Shown in pieces: positions 17,973 through 26,379 of a stretch of DNA of 64,000 nt. The notes beneath the pieces are model-generated. The model ran no database searches. It was not told where the DNA came from and worked only from the letters and a program-made list of their open reading frames with translations. The stretch spans positions 62,001-126,000 of the forward strand of contig NZ_JAPKNI010000007.1 in NCBI RefSeq assembly GCF_026343955.1, read 5' to 3'. The DNA is from Kaistia defluvii. GTDB taxonomy: Bacteria; Pseudomonadota; Alphaproteobacteria; Rhizobiales; Kaistiaceae. The position numbers and the translations under genes are program-made. Position 1 is the first letter of the stretch. Every line of letters starts with the position of its first letter.

Positions 17973-20696
17973 ATGGATGAATGGATCGCCCTTGGAATCA
18001 TCGCCCTGATCGCGCTGCCGATCATGGCCATTTCAGCCTTTGTCATGTCGCTCGGCGCGCGCCGGCGCATCCGGGCGCTCGAATCACGCCTGCTCCTGCT
18101 TGAGCAACGCCCTCCTGCCGCATTGGCGGCGGCTTCCGCCGAGAGCCCGCTACTTCCGATCGTCGACACCCTTTCACAATCGCCTGAGGCGGAGATGACA
18201 GCCGTCCCGGCGGAGGCGGAAGAGCCGCCACCGCCGGAATTGGCACCGACGCCCGCGGACGCCGCACCCAAGGCCCCGAAGCGGCCGAAGGAGAGCTTCG
18301 AGCAGAAGCTCGGCGCGCGCTGGGCCGTCTGGGTCGGCGGCCTGGCGCTCGCGCTGGGCGCGATCTTCCTCGTCCGCTTCTCGATCGAGGCCGGCCTGCT
18401 CGGGCCGGGTGTGCGCATCGCCTTCGGCGCGCTGTTCTCGCTCGTCCTGCTGGGCCTTGGCGAATGGCTGCGCCGGTCCGACCGGATCACGGCGATTTCG
18501 CGCATCCCGGCGGCCAATGTCCCGGGAGTTCTCACGGCAGCCGGCACGGTCGGCCTGTTCGCCACCGTCTATGCCGCCTATGCGCTCTATGGCCTGATCG
18601 GCCCCACGGCCGCCTTCATCCTGCTGGCGCTGATCGGCATGGCCACCATGGCCGCCGCCGGCCTGCACGGCGCCTGGCTCTCCGGCCTCGGCCTCGTCGG
18701 CTCCTATGTGACGCCGCTGTTGATCTCCAGCGACGCGCCCAGCATCCCGGCGTTGATGATCTACCTGGTCGTCGTGACGACGTTCGCCTTCGCGCTGGCG
18801 CGACTGCGCCTCTGGCGCTGGCTGGCGATCGCGGCCAGCATTGCCGCCATCCTGTGGGGCTTCGCCATGTTCGGCGCGCGCGCCGGCGCGATCGAAAGCG
18901 GCATCTACGCCATCCTCCTGCTCGCCCTCGCCTCGATCTTCCTGGTCGTAGACGTCCAGCGCGACACGACCACAGACCGGCCGGACGGTTTCGCCGTCGG
19001 CGTGCTGGCTGGCATCGCCGCCCTGCTCGTCGTCGGGGCGATCGCCCGCGACTATGCCTCGGCGGGCATTGCCGCCAGCCTCATCGGCGGCGCCATGTTG
19101 CTGTTGCTGGCACGTCGCTATGACGCGGTGGCGTTCGTTTCGCCGGTCGTCGCCATCGAACTGGTCGCGCTGCTGTTCTTCTGGCCGGCCGCGGCGCAGG
19201 CGGCGCTCGAGCCCGTCACCTATATCGTTGATGCGCTCTCGACCTACTTCCCCCTCCCCGACGCGATCCGCATGTTCGGCATCGTCGGCTTGCTGGGATC
19301 GGCGGCGCTGATCGCCAGCGCGCTGACGCGGTTGCAGGCGCGACCCGACGCCGGACCTTTCGCCGCCACGGCGCACGCCGCTGCGGCCAGCGCCGGGCCG
19401 GTGGTGGTCGCCATCGTCGCCTATCTTCGCATCACCGGCTTCGTCTCCAGCATCGCCTTCGCAGCCATCGCGCTGGCGCTTGCGGCGCTCTATGCCATGC
19501 TGACCGAACGCTTTGCCCGCCGCGAGCGGGACGGATCGTTGCTGGATCAAGTACCGACCGGGCTGTTCGCCGCCGGCGCCATCGCGGCCCTGGCCACGGC
19601 GCTGACGATGGCGCTCGAAGGCGGCATGCTGACCACGGCGCTGGCGCTTTCGGCGCTGGGCGCGGCCTGGGTGCAGTTGCGCCGTCCGATCGGCGTGCTG
19701 CGCTACGCGGTCGCCGTCCTGGCGCTGCTGGTGCTCGGCCGCATCGCCTGGGATCCCTACATCTTCGGCGTCCGGTCCGGCGGCGGCATCTATCTCTCGA
19801 TCCTGATCGGCTACGGCATCCCTGCCGCCGCCTTCGCCACTGCCTCGGTTCTGCTGCGGCGGGTGCGGGTCGACCGTGCCGTGTTCGCGGCGGAAGCGCT
19901 GGCGGTGATCATGACAGCGCTGCTCGTCGTGTTCGAAATCCGCGCCATCGTCTTCGGCGGCGATCTGCTGACGCCGGCAACCGCGCTCAGCGAACAGGGT
20001 CTGACGACCGCCGCGGCCTTCGCCTTCGCGCTGGGTCTCTCGCGTCTCGCGCAGAGTCGACCGAGCCCGGTCTTCCGGATCGGCGGCGTGTTGGCCCGCA
20101 TCTTCGGTTTGCTCAACGCGGTGATCGGGCTCGGACTCGTGGTCAATCCGCTATTCACCGGCGATCCCGTCGGTGGCGGACCGGTCTTCAACGAGATCTT
20201 GCTCGCCTATGGCCTGCCGGCCGTCCTCGCCGGTCTGGTTGCCTTCCGTACACCGCCGGCCAGTCTGCGCTGGCTGCAAGGCGCGACCGGCGCCGTCGCG
20301 CTGATCCTGGCCTTCGCCGCCGTCACGCTGGAAATCCGCTTCCTGTTCTCCGCCTCGCCGAACCTCTCGCGCGATCCGATCGGCTCTGCCGAGTCCTACG
20401 CCTATTCCGCGGCCTGGCTGGCGCTCGGCATCCTGCTGCTGGCCTTTGGCCTCGTCTTCCGGCAAAGGGCGGCCCGACTGGCCTCCGCGCTCCTCATCGT
20501 CATCACCGTGCTGAAAGTCTTCCTGGTCGACATGTCGAACCTGGAAGGCGTCTGGCGCGCCCTCTCCTTCATGGGGCTCGGCGCGGTGCTGATTGGCATC
20601 GGTCTCGTCTACCAGCGGCTGCTCTTCGGCGGGTCCAAGGCTGCCGGCCCGTCCGACGAGCCGCCGTCCGAAACCGAAACGCCGGCAGGGACATAA
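17973..20696 (+). CDS. DUF2339 multi-spanning membrane protein
   Basis: 907 residues. One N-terminal membrane helix (IALGIIALIALPIMAISAF) is followed by a charged helix with LESRLLLLEQR, a Pro/Ala/Glu-rich linker, then FEQKLGARWAVWVGGLALALGAIFLVR, the DUF2339 entry motif (given here only by its ends, FEQKLG and VGGLALALG). More than twenty further hydrophobic segments fill the rest, and LKVFLVDMSNLEGVWRALSFMGLG (its core VDMSNLEG) near the C terminus is highly typical. Function is unknown; it is divergent from the GT39 operon. Confidence 0.85.
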   Translation: MDEWIALGIIALIALPIMAISAFVMSLGARRRIRALESRLLLLEQRPPAALAAASAESPLLPIVDTLSQSPEAEMTAVPAEAEEPPPPELAPTPADAAPKAPKRPKESFEQKLGARWAVWVGGLALALGAIFLVRFSIEAGLLGPGVRIAFGALFSLVLLGLGEWLRRSDRITAISRIPAANVPGVLTAAGTVGLFATVYAAYALYGLIGPTAAFILLALIGMATMAAAGLHGAWLSGLGLVGSYVTPLLISSDAPSIPALMIYLVVVTTFAFALARLRLWRWLAIAASIAAILWGFAMFGARAGAIESGIYAILLLALASIFLVVDVQRDTTTDRPDGFAVGVLAGIAALLVVGAIARDYASAGIAASLIGGAMLLLLARRYDAVAFVSPVVAIELVALLFFWPAAAQAALEPVTYIVDALSTYFPLPDAIRMFGIVGLLGSAALIASALTRLQARPDAGPFAATAHAAAASAGPVVVAIVAYLRITGFVSSIAFAAIALALAALYAMLTERFARRERDGSLLDQVPTGLFAAGAIAALATALTMALEGGMLTTALALSALGAAWVQLRRPIGVLRYAVAVLALLVLGRIAWDPYIFGVRSGGGIYLSILIGYGIPAAAFATASVLLRRVRVDRAVFAAEALAVIMTALLVVFEIRAIVFGGDLLTPATALSEQGLTTAAAFAFALGLSRLAQSRPSPVFRIGGVLARIFGLLNAVIGLGLVVNPLFTGDPVGGGPVFNEILLAYGLPAVLAGLVAFRTPPASLRWLQGATGAVALILAFAAVTLEIRFLFSASPNLSRDPIGSAESYAYSAAWLALGILLLAFGLVFRQRAARLASALLIVITVLKVFLVDMSNLEGVWRALSFMGLGAVLIGIGLVYQRLLFGGSKAAGPSDEPPSETETPAGT

Positions 20697-20711
20697 GCCA
20701 TTTGGCAGGAA

Positions 20712-20748
20712 CTCCCTTCGCCCCCATCCGTTGGGGTAGCGAAGGGAG
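20712..20748 (+). promoter_or_regulatory. Hairpin that buries the ribosome-binding site of the next gene
   Basis: CTCCCTTCGC (20712-20721) pairs perfectly with GCGAAGGGAG (20739-20748), and inside it CCCC (20722-20725) pairs with GGGG (20733-20736). The 3' arm contains GAAGGGAG, the ribosome-binding site of the ATG at 20756. No T run follows, so it is not a good terminator for DUF2339. In the folded RNA, translation of the proline-rich protein should be blocked. Confidence 0.65.
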
Positions 20749-20755
20749 AATTTCC

Positions 20756-21082
20756 ATGTCCGATCTGAACCGCCCCGTCCTCGCCACGCCGGGACCCGAC
20801 GTGCCCGATCCGGGTCAGCACCAGCCGGCGCCCCCGGTGCATGACCCGAGCCCGCAGCCCGACCAGCCGCAGCCGGGACCGGATATTCCTCCGATCCCGC
20901 CGCAGGAGCTTCCGGGCAATCCCGATGTGCCGAATCCGGCGCCGCCGCAGCCCATGCCGCCGATGCATGATCCGCAGCCCCAGCCCCCGCCGAGCCCGAC
21001 GCCGCCCGACATCCAGCCGGTTCCGCAGGAATTACCCGGCAATTCGCCGCAGGAGATTCCGATGAACGCTCCGCGTGGCTGA
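20756..21082 (+). CDS. Proline-rich protein made of two tandem repeats
   Basis: 108 residues starting after GAAGGGAGAA. Close to 40 percent of residues are proline. Two copies of a roughly 40-residue unit follow each other, each with PP(V/M)HDP, a PQP stretch, PDI and PQELPGN. There is no signal peptide, membrane helix, cysteine or charged cluster, so it is probably an unstructured protein. I know no function for it. It is 60 bp downstream of DUF2339 and about 50 bp before waaF. Confidence 0.6.
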   Translation: MSDLNRPVLATPGPDVPDPGQHQPAPPVHDPSPQPDQPQPGPDIPPIPPQELPGNPDVPNPAPPQPMPPMHDPQPQPPPSPTPPDIQPVPQELPGNSPQEIPMNAPRG

Positions 21083-21132
21083 TCTATCTTGACGCCCGCA
21101 CGGCTCGGGGCCATGAAGGCCCCGAGCCACAC

Positions 21133-22191
21133 ATGCGCGCCACAGACACCCAATCCCCCATATTGCTAGTTGGTCCTTCGTGGGTCGGCGACATGGTCAT
21201 GGCCGCGAGCCTCGTCGCGGCCCTCCGCGCGCGATTTCCCGGTCGTCCGGTCGATGTCCTGGCCCCACCGGCGGCCCTCCCCATTGCGACTCTGATCGAA
21301 GGCGTCCGCAACGCGATCCCGCTTGGCTTCGGGCATGGTCAGTTCGGGCTGGCAGGCCGATGGAAGATCGGCCGAGCCCTGAAATCGGCAGGCTATGGCA
21401 CGGCGATCGTGCTGCCCCGCGCCTTCAAGGCGGCCATTCCGCCTTTTGCCGCGCGAATTCCGGAGCGGATCGGCTATGCCGCGGAAGGGCGCAGCATCCT
21501 TCTGTCCGATGCGCGCAACGACGCCCATCGCAAGACGGCGCGCACCATCGACCGCTTCGTCGCGCTGGCAGGACCGGCAGGCCAATCGCCGGCGTCTCCG
21601 CGTCCCCGCCTGCTGCAGCCGGATGTCGATCTCACCGCCCTCGCCAGCCGCTTTGGCCTGGCCGGTGACCGGCCCGTTCTCGGCCTTTGTCCCGGCGCGG
21701 AATATGGGCCGGCGAAGCAGTGGCCAGCGGCGAAATTCGCCGCCCTCGCCCAACTCGCCGATCAGGCCGGTTATCGGGTGCGCCTGTTCGGCGGGCCCAA
21801 GGACAAGACGATCTCCGCGGAAATCATGCGGCTCGCCGGCGTGCCGATTGACGATCTCTCCGGCAGAACCTCGCTGATCGAGGCGGCTGCCCTGCTCGGC
21901 CGTTGCGACGCGGTCGTCTCCAACGATTCGGGACTGATGCATGTCGCCGGTGCGCTCGACCGGCCGCTTGTCGTCGTCTACGGCTCCAGTTCCGAGGCGA
22001 TGACACCGCCGACCGCGCCGAATGCCGAGGTCGTCTCGATCGAGCTCTCCTGCCGGCCCTGCTTCAAGCGCGAATGTCCGCTCGGCACTCTGGCATGCCT
22101 CGAAGGCATCGACGCGCAGCGCGTCTTCGCGGCCGCACAACGTGTGATTGCAATCGCGCAGACCCAAGCCGCCGGTTCCATCCACCCCTGA
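21133..22191 (+). CDS. waaF: ADP-heptose:LPS heptosyltransferase II
   Basis: 352 residues, GT9 fold. Adds the second heptose of the LPS inner core. ILLVGPSWVGDMVMAASL is the N-terminal motif, GLCPGAEYGPAKQWP binds the ADP-heptose, SNDSGLMHVAGALDRPLVVVYGSS (core SNDSGLMHVA) is the donor-site motif, and CRPCFKRECPLG is the cysteine-rich C-terminal WaaF mark. First gene of the core-heptose cluster; hldD follows 56 bp later. Confidence 0.93.
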   Translation: MRATDTQSPILLVGPSWVGDMVMAASLVAALRARFPGRPVDVLAPPAALPIATLIEGVRNAIPLGFGHGQFGLAGRWKIGRALKSAGYGTAIVLPRAFKAAIPPFAARIPERIGYAAEGRSILLSDARNDAHRKTARTIDRFVALAGPAGQSPASPRPRLLQPDVDLTALASRFGLAGDRPVLGLCPGAEYGPAKQWPAAKFAALAQLADQAGYRVRLFGGPKDKTISAEIMRLAGVPIDDLSGRTSLIEAAALLGRCDAVVSNDSGLMHVAGALDRPLVVVYGSSSEAMTPPTAPNAEVVSIELSCRPCFKRECPLGTLACLEGIDAQRVFAAAQRVIAIAQTQAAGSIHP

Positions 22192-22247
22192 CTTGCGCTA
22201 TCCAACCGCCGACGCGCCGATCCGACGCGGGCTTGAGGGAAATGCCG

Positions 22248-23258
22248 ATGAGCGTGAATTCGAGAGACGGCCGCGACACGATCCTGGTCACCGGCGGCGC
22301 GGGCTTCATCGGATCCAACATGGCGCGCGCGCTCGCTGCCGACGGCTGGCGGATCGTCGTATCTGACTGGTTCGGCACCGGACGAAAATGGCTGAATGTC
22401 GCCGATATCCTGCTTGATGACGTCATTCGGCCCGAGGCAACGCTCGCCTGGCTGGAAGACAATCATCGCCGGGTCGAAGCAATCGTGCATATGGGCGCCA
22501 TTTCGGCGACCACGGAAGCCGATGTCGACCTAATCGTCGAACGCAACATCCGCGCGACGCTCGACCTCTGGGCGCTTTCCACGCGCCATGAAATCCGCCT
22601 GATCTACGCTTCGTCGGCCGCCACCTATGGCGACGGCAAGGAAGGCTTCGTCGATGACGAGACCCCGGAGCATCTGGCCAGGCTCCGGCCGCTCAACGCC
22701 TATGGCTGGAGCAAGCTCGCGGTCGACCGCCGCATCATGGACGATGTCCGCGCCGGTCGCGCCACCCCGCCGCAATGGGCGGGACTGAAGTTCTTCAACG
22801 TCTACGGCCCGTTCGAGGCACACAAGGACGACATGCGCTCGGTGATCCACAAGATCTATCCGACCGCCGCCGCCGGCGAGGCGGTGACGCTGTTCCGCTC
22901 GCATGACCCGAACTATGTCGATGGCGGCCAGCTGCGCGATTTCGTCCATGTGGCGGATTGCGTCGATGTCGCCCGCTGGCTGATCGGCAGCCCCGCCGTC
23001 AGCGGCATCTTCAATGTCGGCACCGGCAAGGCCCGCAGCTTCGCGGATCTCGCGCGCGCCGTGTTCAAGGCGGCCGGCCGCGAACCGGTGATCGACTATG
23101 TCGACATGCCGGAGCGCATCCGCAACGCCTACCAGTATTTCACGGAAGCCGACATGACCAAGCTGCGCCGGGCCGGCTACAATGCCGACTTCCGCTCGCT
23201 GGAAGACGGCATCCAGAGCTATGTCGGCGATTACCTCGCCAGGGGCGTCGCACTTTGA
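22248..23258 (+). CDS. hldD: ADP-L-glycero-D-manno-heptose 6-epimerase
   Basis: 336 residues from the second of two ATGs (22242 and 22248); GAGGGA ends at 22240, which gives correct spacing only for 22248. Extended SDR fold: TGGAGFIGSNM binds NADP, SSAATYG and Y-x3-K in YGWSKLAVD hold the catalytic Ser/Tyr/Lys, and FNVYGPFEAHKDDMRSV (core NVYGPFE-HK) is specific to this epimerase. It converts the D-glycero to the L-glycero ADP-heptose used by WaaC and WaaF. Its stop overlaps the gmhB start. Confidence 0.93.
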   Translation: MSVNSRDGRDTILVTGGAGFIGSNMARALAADGWRIVVSDWFGTGRKWLNVADILLDDVIRPEATLAWLEDNHRRVEAIVHMGAISATTEADVDLIVERNIRATLDLWALSTRHEIRLIYASSAATYGDGKEGFVDDETPEHLARLRPLNAYGWSKLAVDRRIMDDVRAGRATPPQWAGLKFFNVYGPFEAHKDDMRSVIHKIYPTAAAGEAVTLFRSHDPNYVDGGQLRDFVHVADCVDVARWLIGSPAVSGIFNVGTGKARSFADLARAVFKAAGREPVIDYVDMPERIRNAYQYFTEADMTKLRRAGYNADFRSLEDGIQSYVGDYLARGVAL

Positions 23259-23791
23259 GCGAGGCCCTCCGTCCGGCGGCGTTTCTCGACCGCGACGGCG
23301 TCATCAATGTGGATCACGGCTACACCTACAAGCCGGAGGACCTCGTTTTCATCGACGGAGCGCCGGGCGCCATCCGCCGGCTGAACGAGGCGGGCTATCT
23401 GGTCGTCGTCGTCACCAACCAGTCGGGCGTCGCGCGCGGCTATTATTCCGAAGCGGATGTGGCGCGTTTCCACGATCATATGCTGGCCGAGCTGGCTGCA
23501 GCCGGGGCGCGGATCGATGCTGTCTATAGTTGCCCCTATCACCCGAAGGGCATCGTCACCGAATACCGGGTCGATCACCCCGATCGCAAGCCGAAGCCCG
23601 GCATGATTCTGCGCGCGGTGCAGGATCTGCCGATCGACATCGCCCGCTCGTTCCTGATCGGCGACAAGCCGAGCGACATCGCGGCTGCCACCGCGGCCAA
23701 TGTTTCGGGACATCGCTTCACCGGCGGAGATCTTGACGATTTCGTCGCCGGGGTGCTCCTACAGGCGGATGCGCCCATCCGGGCCAAATAG
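23255..23791 (+). CDS. gmhB: Heptose 1,7-bisphosphate 7-phosphatase (HAD-IIIA family)
   Basis: 178 residues from a TTG at 23255 that overlaps the hldD stop and has AGGGGCG seven bases upstream; no ATG or GTG fits. HAD motifs: FLDRDGVIN with nucleophile D12 and acid D14, TNQSG, and GDKPSDI. In the zinc loop only C93 is clearly kept: the equivalents of E. coli H94, C107 and C109 are Y95, H108 and D110. It is the third gene of the waaF-hldD-gmhB-hldE series and removes the 7-phosphate during ADP-heptose synthesis. Confidence 0.88.
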   Translation: MSEALRPAAFLDRDGVINVDHGYTYKPEDLVFIDGAPGAIRRLNEAGYLVVVVTNQSGVARGYYSEADVARFHDHMLAELAAAGARIDAVYSCPYHPKGIVTEYRVDHPDRKPKPGMILRAVQDLPIDIARSFLIGDKPSDIAAATAANVSGHRFTGGDLDDFVAGVLLQADAPIRAK

Positions 23792-23800
23792 GATCTTTCG

Positions 23801-25240
23801 ATGCTGGACGAACTGCATTCCGGACGCGTAGCCGTCATCGGCGATGTCATGGTGGATCGCTATATCACCGGCTCCGTCAGCCGGATCTCGCCGGAAGCGC
23901 CCGTGCCGGTGCTGCTGCACGGCAATATCCGCATCGTCGCCGGCGGCGCCGCCAATGTCGCCGCCAACGCCGCGGGGCTGGGCGCGGCCGTGACGCTGGT
24001 CGGCTATGTCGGCGCGGACGTCGAAGCCGATGAGCTTCGGACCGTGCTCGCCGAATACCCCGCCATCCGCCTGAACCACTTGGTCGTCGACAAGACCCGC
24101 CCGACCGTGACCAAGACCCGCGTCATGAGCGGCCGCCAGCAGATTGTCCGCATCGACGCCGAGAGCCCCGGCTCGCCGGGCCCCGAGGCAGAGGCCAACC
24201 TGATCGCGGCCGGCAAGGCGGCCATCGCCGAAGCCGATATCGTCGTGCTCTCCGACTATGCCAAGGGGGTGCTCTCCGACTGGGTCATCACGTCGCTGAT
24301 CGCCGAAGCGCGGGCACGCAAGGTGCCGGTGATCGTCGATCCGAAGCGCCGGACCTTCGACATCTATCGCGGCGCGACGCTGGTGACACCCAATCGCAAG
24401 GAACTGTTCGAGGCGACCGGCCTCAACGATGATACCGACGAGGAAGCGGTGCGCGCCGCCGCCGCCGCCGGCCAGCAATTCGATGGCGACGTGCTGGTGA
24501 CCCGCGCCGAGAAGGGCATGACGCTCTGGCGCCAGACCGGCGCGGTGACGCATGTTCCGACCGAGGCGCGCGAGGTGTTCGACGTCTCCGGCGCCGGCGA
24601 TACGGTGGTTGCCGCGCTCGCCGTGGCGCTCGCCTCCGGCCTGCCGCTCGAAACCAGCGTCGTCACGGCCAACGCCGCCGCCGCGATCGCCGTCAGCAAG
24701 CTCGGCACGGCTGTCGTGACGCGGGCCGAGCTGGTCGCAGCCCTCGATCGCACCAGCCATGCCGAGGATCGCGCCGGGGCTCTCGTCTCGCGCGCCGATG
24801 CGGCCAAGATCGTCGCCCGCTGGCAGGCCCGAGGCTCCCGCGTCGTTTTCACCAATGGCTGCTTCGACCTGCTGCATCCCGGTCATATCGCGCTGATCGA
24901 AGCGGCGGCGAAGGAGGGGGACCGGCTGGTCGTCGCCCTCAACACCGATGCGTCGGTCAAGCGCCTCAAGGGCCCGTCGCGGCCCCTGCAGGACGAGCAG
25001 GCGCGCGCCCGCGTCATGGGTGCGCTGCGGGCCGTCGATCTCGTGGTGCTGTTCGACGAGGATACGCCGCTCGAGGCCATCCAGGCGATCCAGCCGGATG
25101 TTCTGGTCAAGGGCGCGGACTATCGCGAGGATCAGGTCGTCGGCGGCGACTTCGTCAAGGCGCGCGGCGGCAAGGTCGTGCTGGCCAATCTGATCGCCGG
25201 CCGCTCCACGAGCGCGCTGGTGGCGGCGGCCAAGTCATGA
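23801..25240 (+). CDS. hldE: Bifunctional heptose 7-phosphate kinase / heptose 1-phosphate adenylyltransferase
   Basis: 479 residues, full-length. The N-terminal ribokinase-like domain begins VIGDVMVDRYITG and has the catalytic DVSGAGDTVVA near residue 263. The C-terminal nucleotidyltransferase domain starts near residue 348 with FTNGCFDLLHPGHI. The enzyme phosphorylates sedoheptulose-derived heptose 7-phosphate and later forms ADP-heptose. It is 9 bp after gmhB, and its stop overlaps the next start as ATGA. Confidence 0.95.
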   Translation: MLDELHSGRVAVIGDVMVDRYITGSVSRISPEAPVPVLLHGNIRIVAGGAANVAANAAGLGAAVTLVGYVGADVEADELRTVLAEYPAIRLNHLVVDKTRPTVTKTRVMSGRQQIVRIDAESPGSPGPEAEANLIAAGKAAIAEADIVVLSDYAKGVLSDWVITSLIAEARARKVPVIVDPKRRTFDIYRGATLVTPNRKELFEATGLNDDTDEEAVRAAAAAGQQFDGDVLVTRAEKGMTLWRQTGAVTHVPTEAREVFDVSGAGDTVVAALAVALASGLPLETSVVTANAAAAIAVSKLGTAVVTRAELVAALDRTSHAEDRAGALVSRADAAKIVARWQARGSRVVFTNGCFDLLHPGHIALIEAAAKEGDRLVVALNTDASVKRLKGPSRPLQDEQARARVMGALRAVDLVVLFDEDTPLEAIQAIQPDVLVKGADYREDQVVGGDFVKARGGKVVLANLIAGRSTSALVAAAKS

Positions 25241-26379
25241 AGAGCCTCGACTACGCCAGGGCCTGGGCGACCGAGGCCGCCCTTCCGCTCTGGGCCGAGA
25301 CCGGATTCGACCGGCAGCGCGGCCTGTTTCATGAGCGTCTCGATTTCGAGCGTCGGCCGATCATCCTGCCGGCCAGCCGGCTGATGGTGCAGGCCCGCCA
25401 GATCGCCACCTTTTCGCGCGCCAGCCTCAAGGGCTGGCACAAGGGCGCGGACGAGGCCGTGGTCACCTGCCTTGCCAATGTCGAGCGGCTCTATCACCGT
25501 GGCGACGGGCACCCCGGCTGGATCTTTTCGATCGATGCCGACGGCAAACCGGCGAGCCGGGTTCGTGATCTCTATGCGCATGCCTTCATCGTCTACGCGC
25601 TCGCCTGGAGCCATCGCCTGACGGGCGACCCGCATGCGATCCGCCTGGCGGACGAAACGCTCGCCGAGATCGACGTCGTGCTGGCCGCGCCGCATGGCGG
25701 ATTTCTCGATGCGACGCCCTCGGCCGACCCGACGCGCCGCCAGAACCCGCACATGCACCTGCTGGAAGCCGTGCTGGCGCTCTACGAGACGACGGGCCGG
25801 GCGCGCGATTTCGCCCGTGCCGATGCCCTGGTAAAACTGGCCCTGGACCGGATGATCGATCCCGAGAGCGGGGCCCTGCTCGAGGACTTCTCGCCCGACT
25901 GGAAGCCTCTGCTGCCGCGCGGCGAAAACCGCGTCGAACCGGGCCACCAGTTCGAATGGTACTGGCTGCTCGGCGAGTATCGCCGCCTTGGTGGCATCGT
26001 GCCGGAATCGGTGACGGACCGGGTGCTGATGTTCGGCCTCGACCATGGTCTCGACCAGGAGACCGGCCTGATCGTCGATGCGGTGACCGACACCGGCAGC
26101 GTGATGATCCCGAGCTTCCGGTCCTGGCCGCACGCCGAGGGCGTCAAGGCGCTGGTGACCGCCACGCGCGAAGGCCAGCCCGGCGCTGCGGAGATGGCCG
26201 ATCATCTGATGGCGAGCCTGTTGACCTTTGCGCCGGATTCGCTCGAAGGCGGCTGGATGGACCGGATCGAGGCCGACGGCACGCCCCTCGTCGACCACAT
26301 GCCGGCCTCGACGCTCTATCACGTGATGGGCGCGCTGTTCGAAGCCGAGGATGCGGCTAACTCAAAGACCGCCGGCTGA
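25237..26379 (+). CDS. AGE-family (N-acylglucosamine 2-epimerase-like) sugar isomerase
   Basis: 380 residues, alpha/alpha-barrel family. ARAWATEAALPLWAETGFD opens the protein; RQNPHMHLLEA and EPGHQFEWYWLL hold the two histidines usually assigned to catalysis, and RSWPHAEGVKA is another conserved segment. Members interconvert aldoses and ketoses or epimerise C2, on mannose, glucose or N-acylated sugars. The start codon overlaps the hldE stop (ATGA), so it is tightly tied to heptose synthesis. The substrate is unknown. It overlaps waaC (converging) by 18 bp. Confidence 0.85.
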   Translation: MKSLDYARAWATEAALPLWAETGFDRQRGLFHERLDFERRPIILPASRLMVQARQIATFSRASLKGWHKGADEAVVTCLANVERLYHRGDGHPGWIFSIDADGKPASRVRDLYAHAFIVYALAWSHRLTGDPHAIRLADETLAEIDVVLAAPHGGFLDATPSADPTRRQNPHMHLLEAVLALYETTGRARDFARADALVKLALDRMIDPESGALLEDFSPDWKPLLPRGENRVEPGHQFEWYWLLGEYRRLGGIVPESVTDRVLMFGLDHGLDQETGLIVDAVTDTGSVMIPSFRSWPHAEGVKALVTATREGQPGAAEMADHLMASLLTFAPDSLEGGWMDRIEADGTPLVDHMPASTLYHVMGALFEAEDAANSKTAG

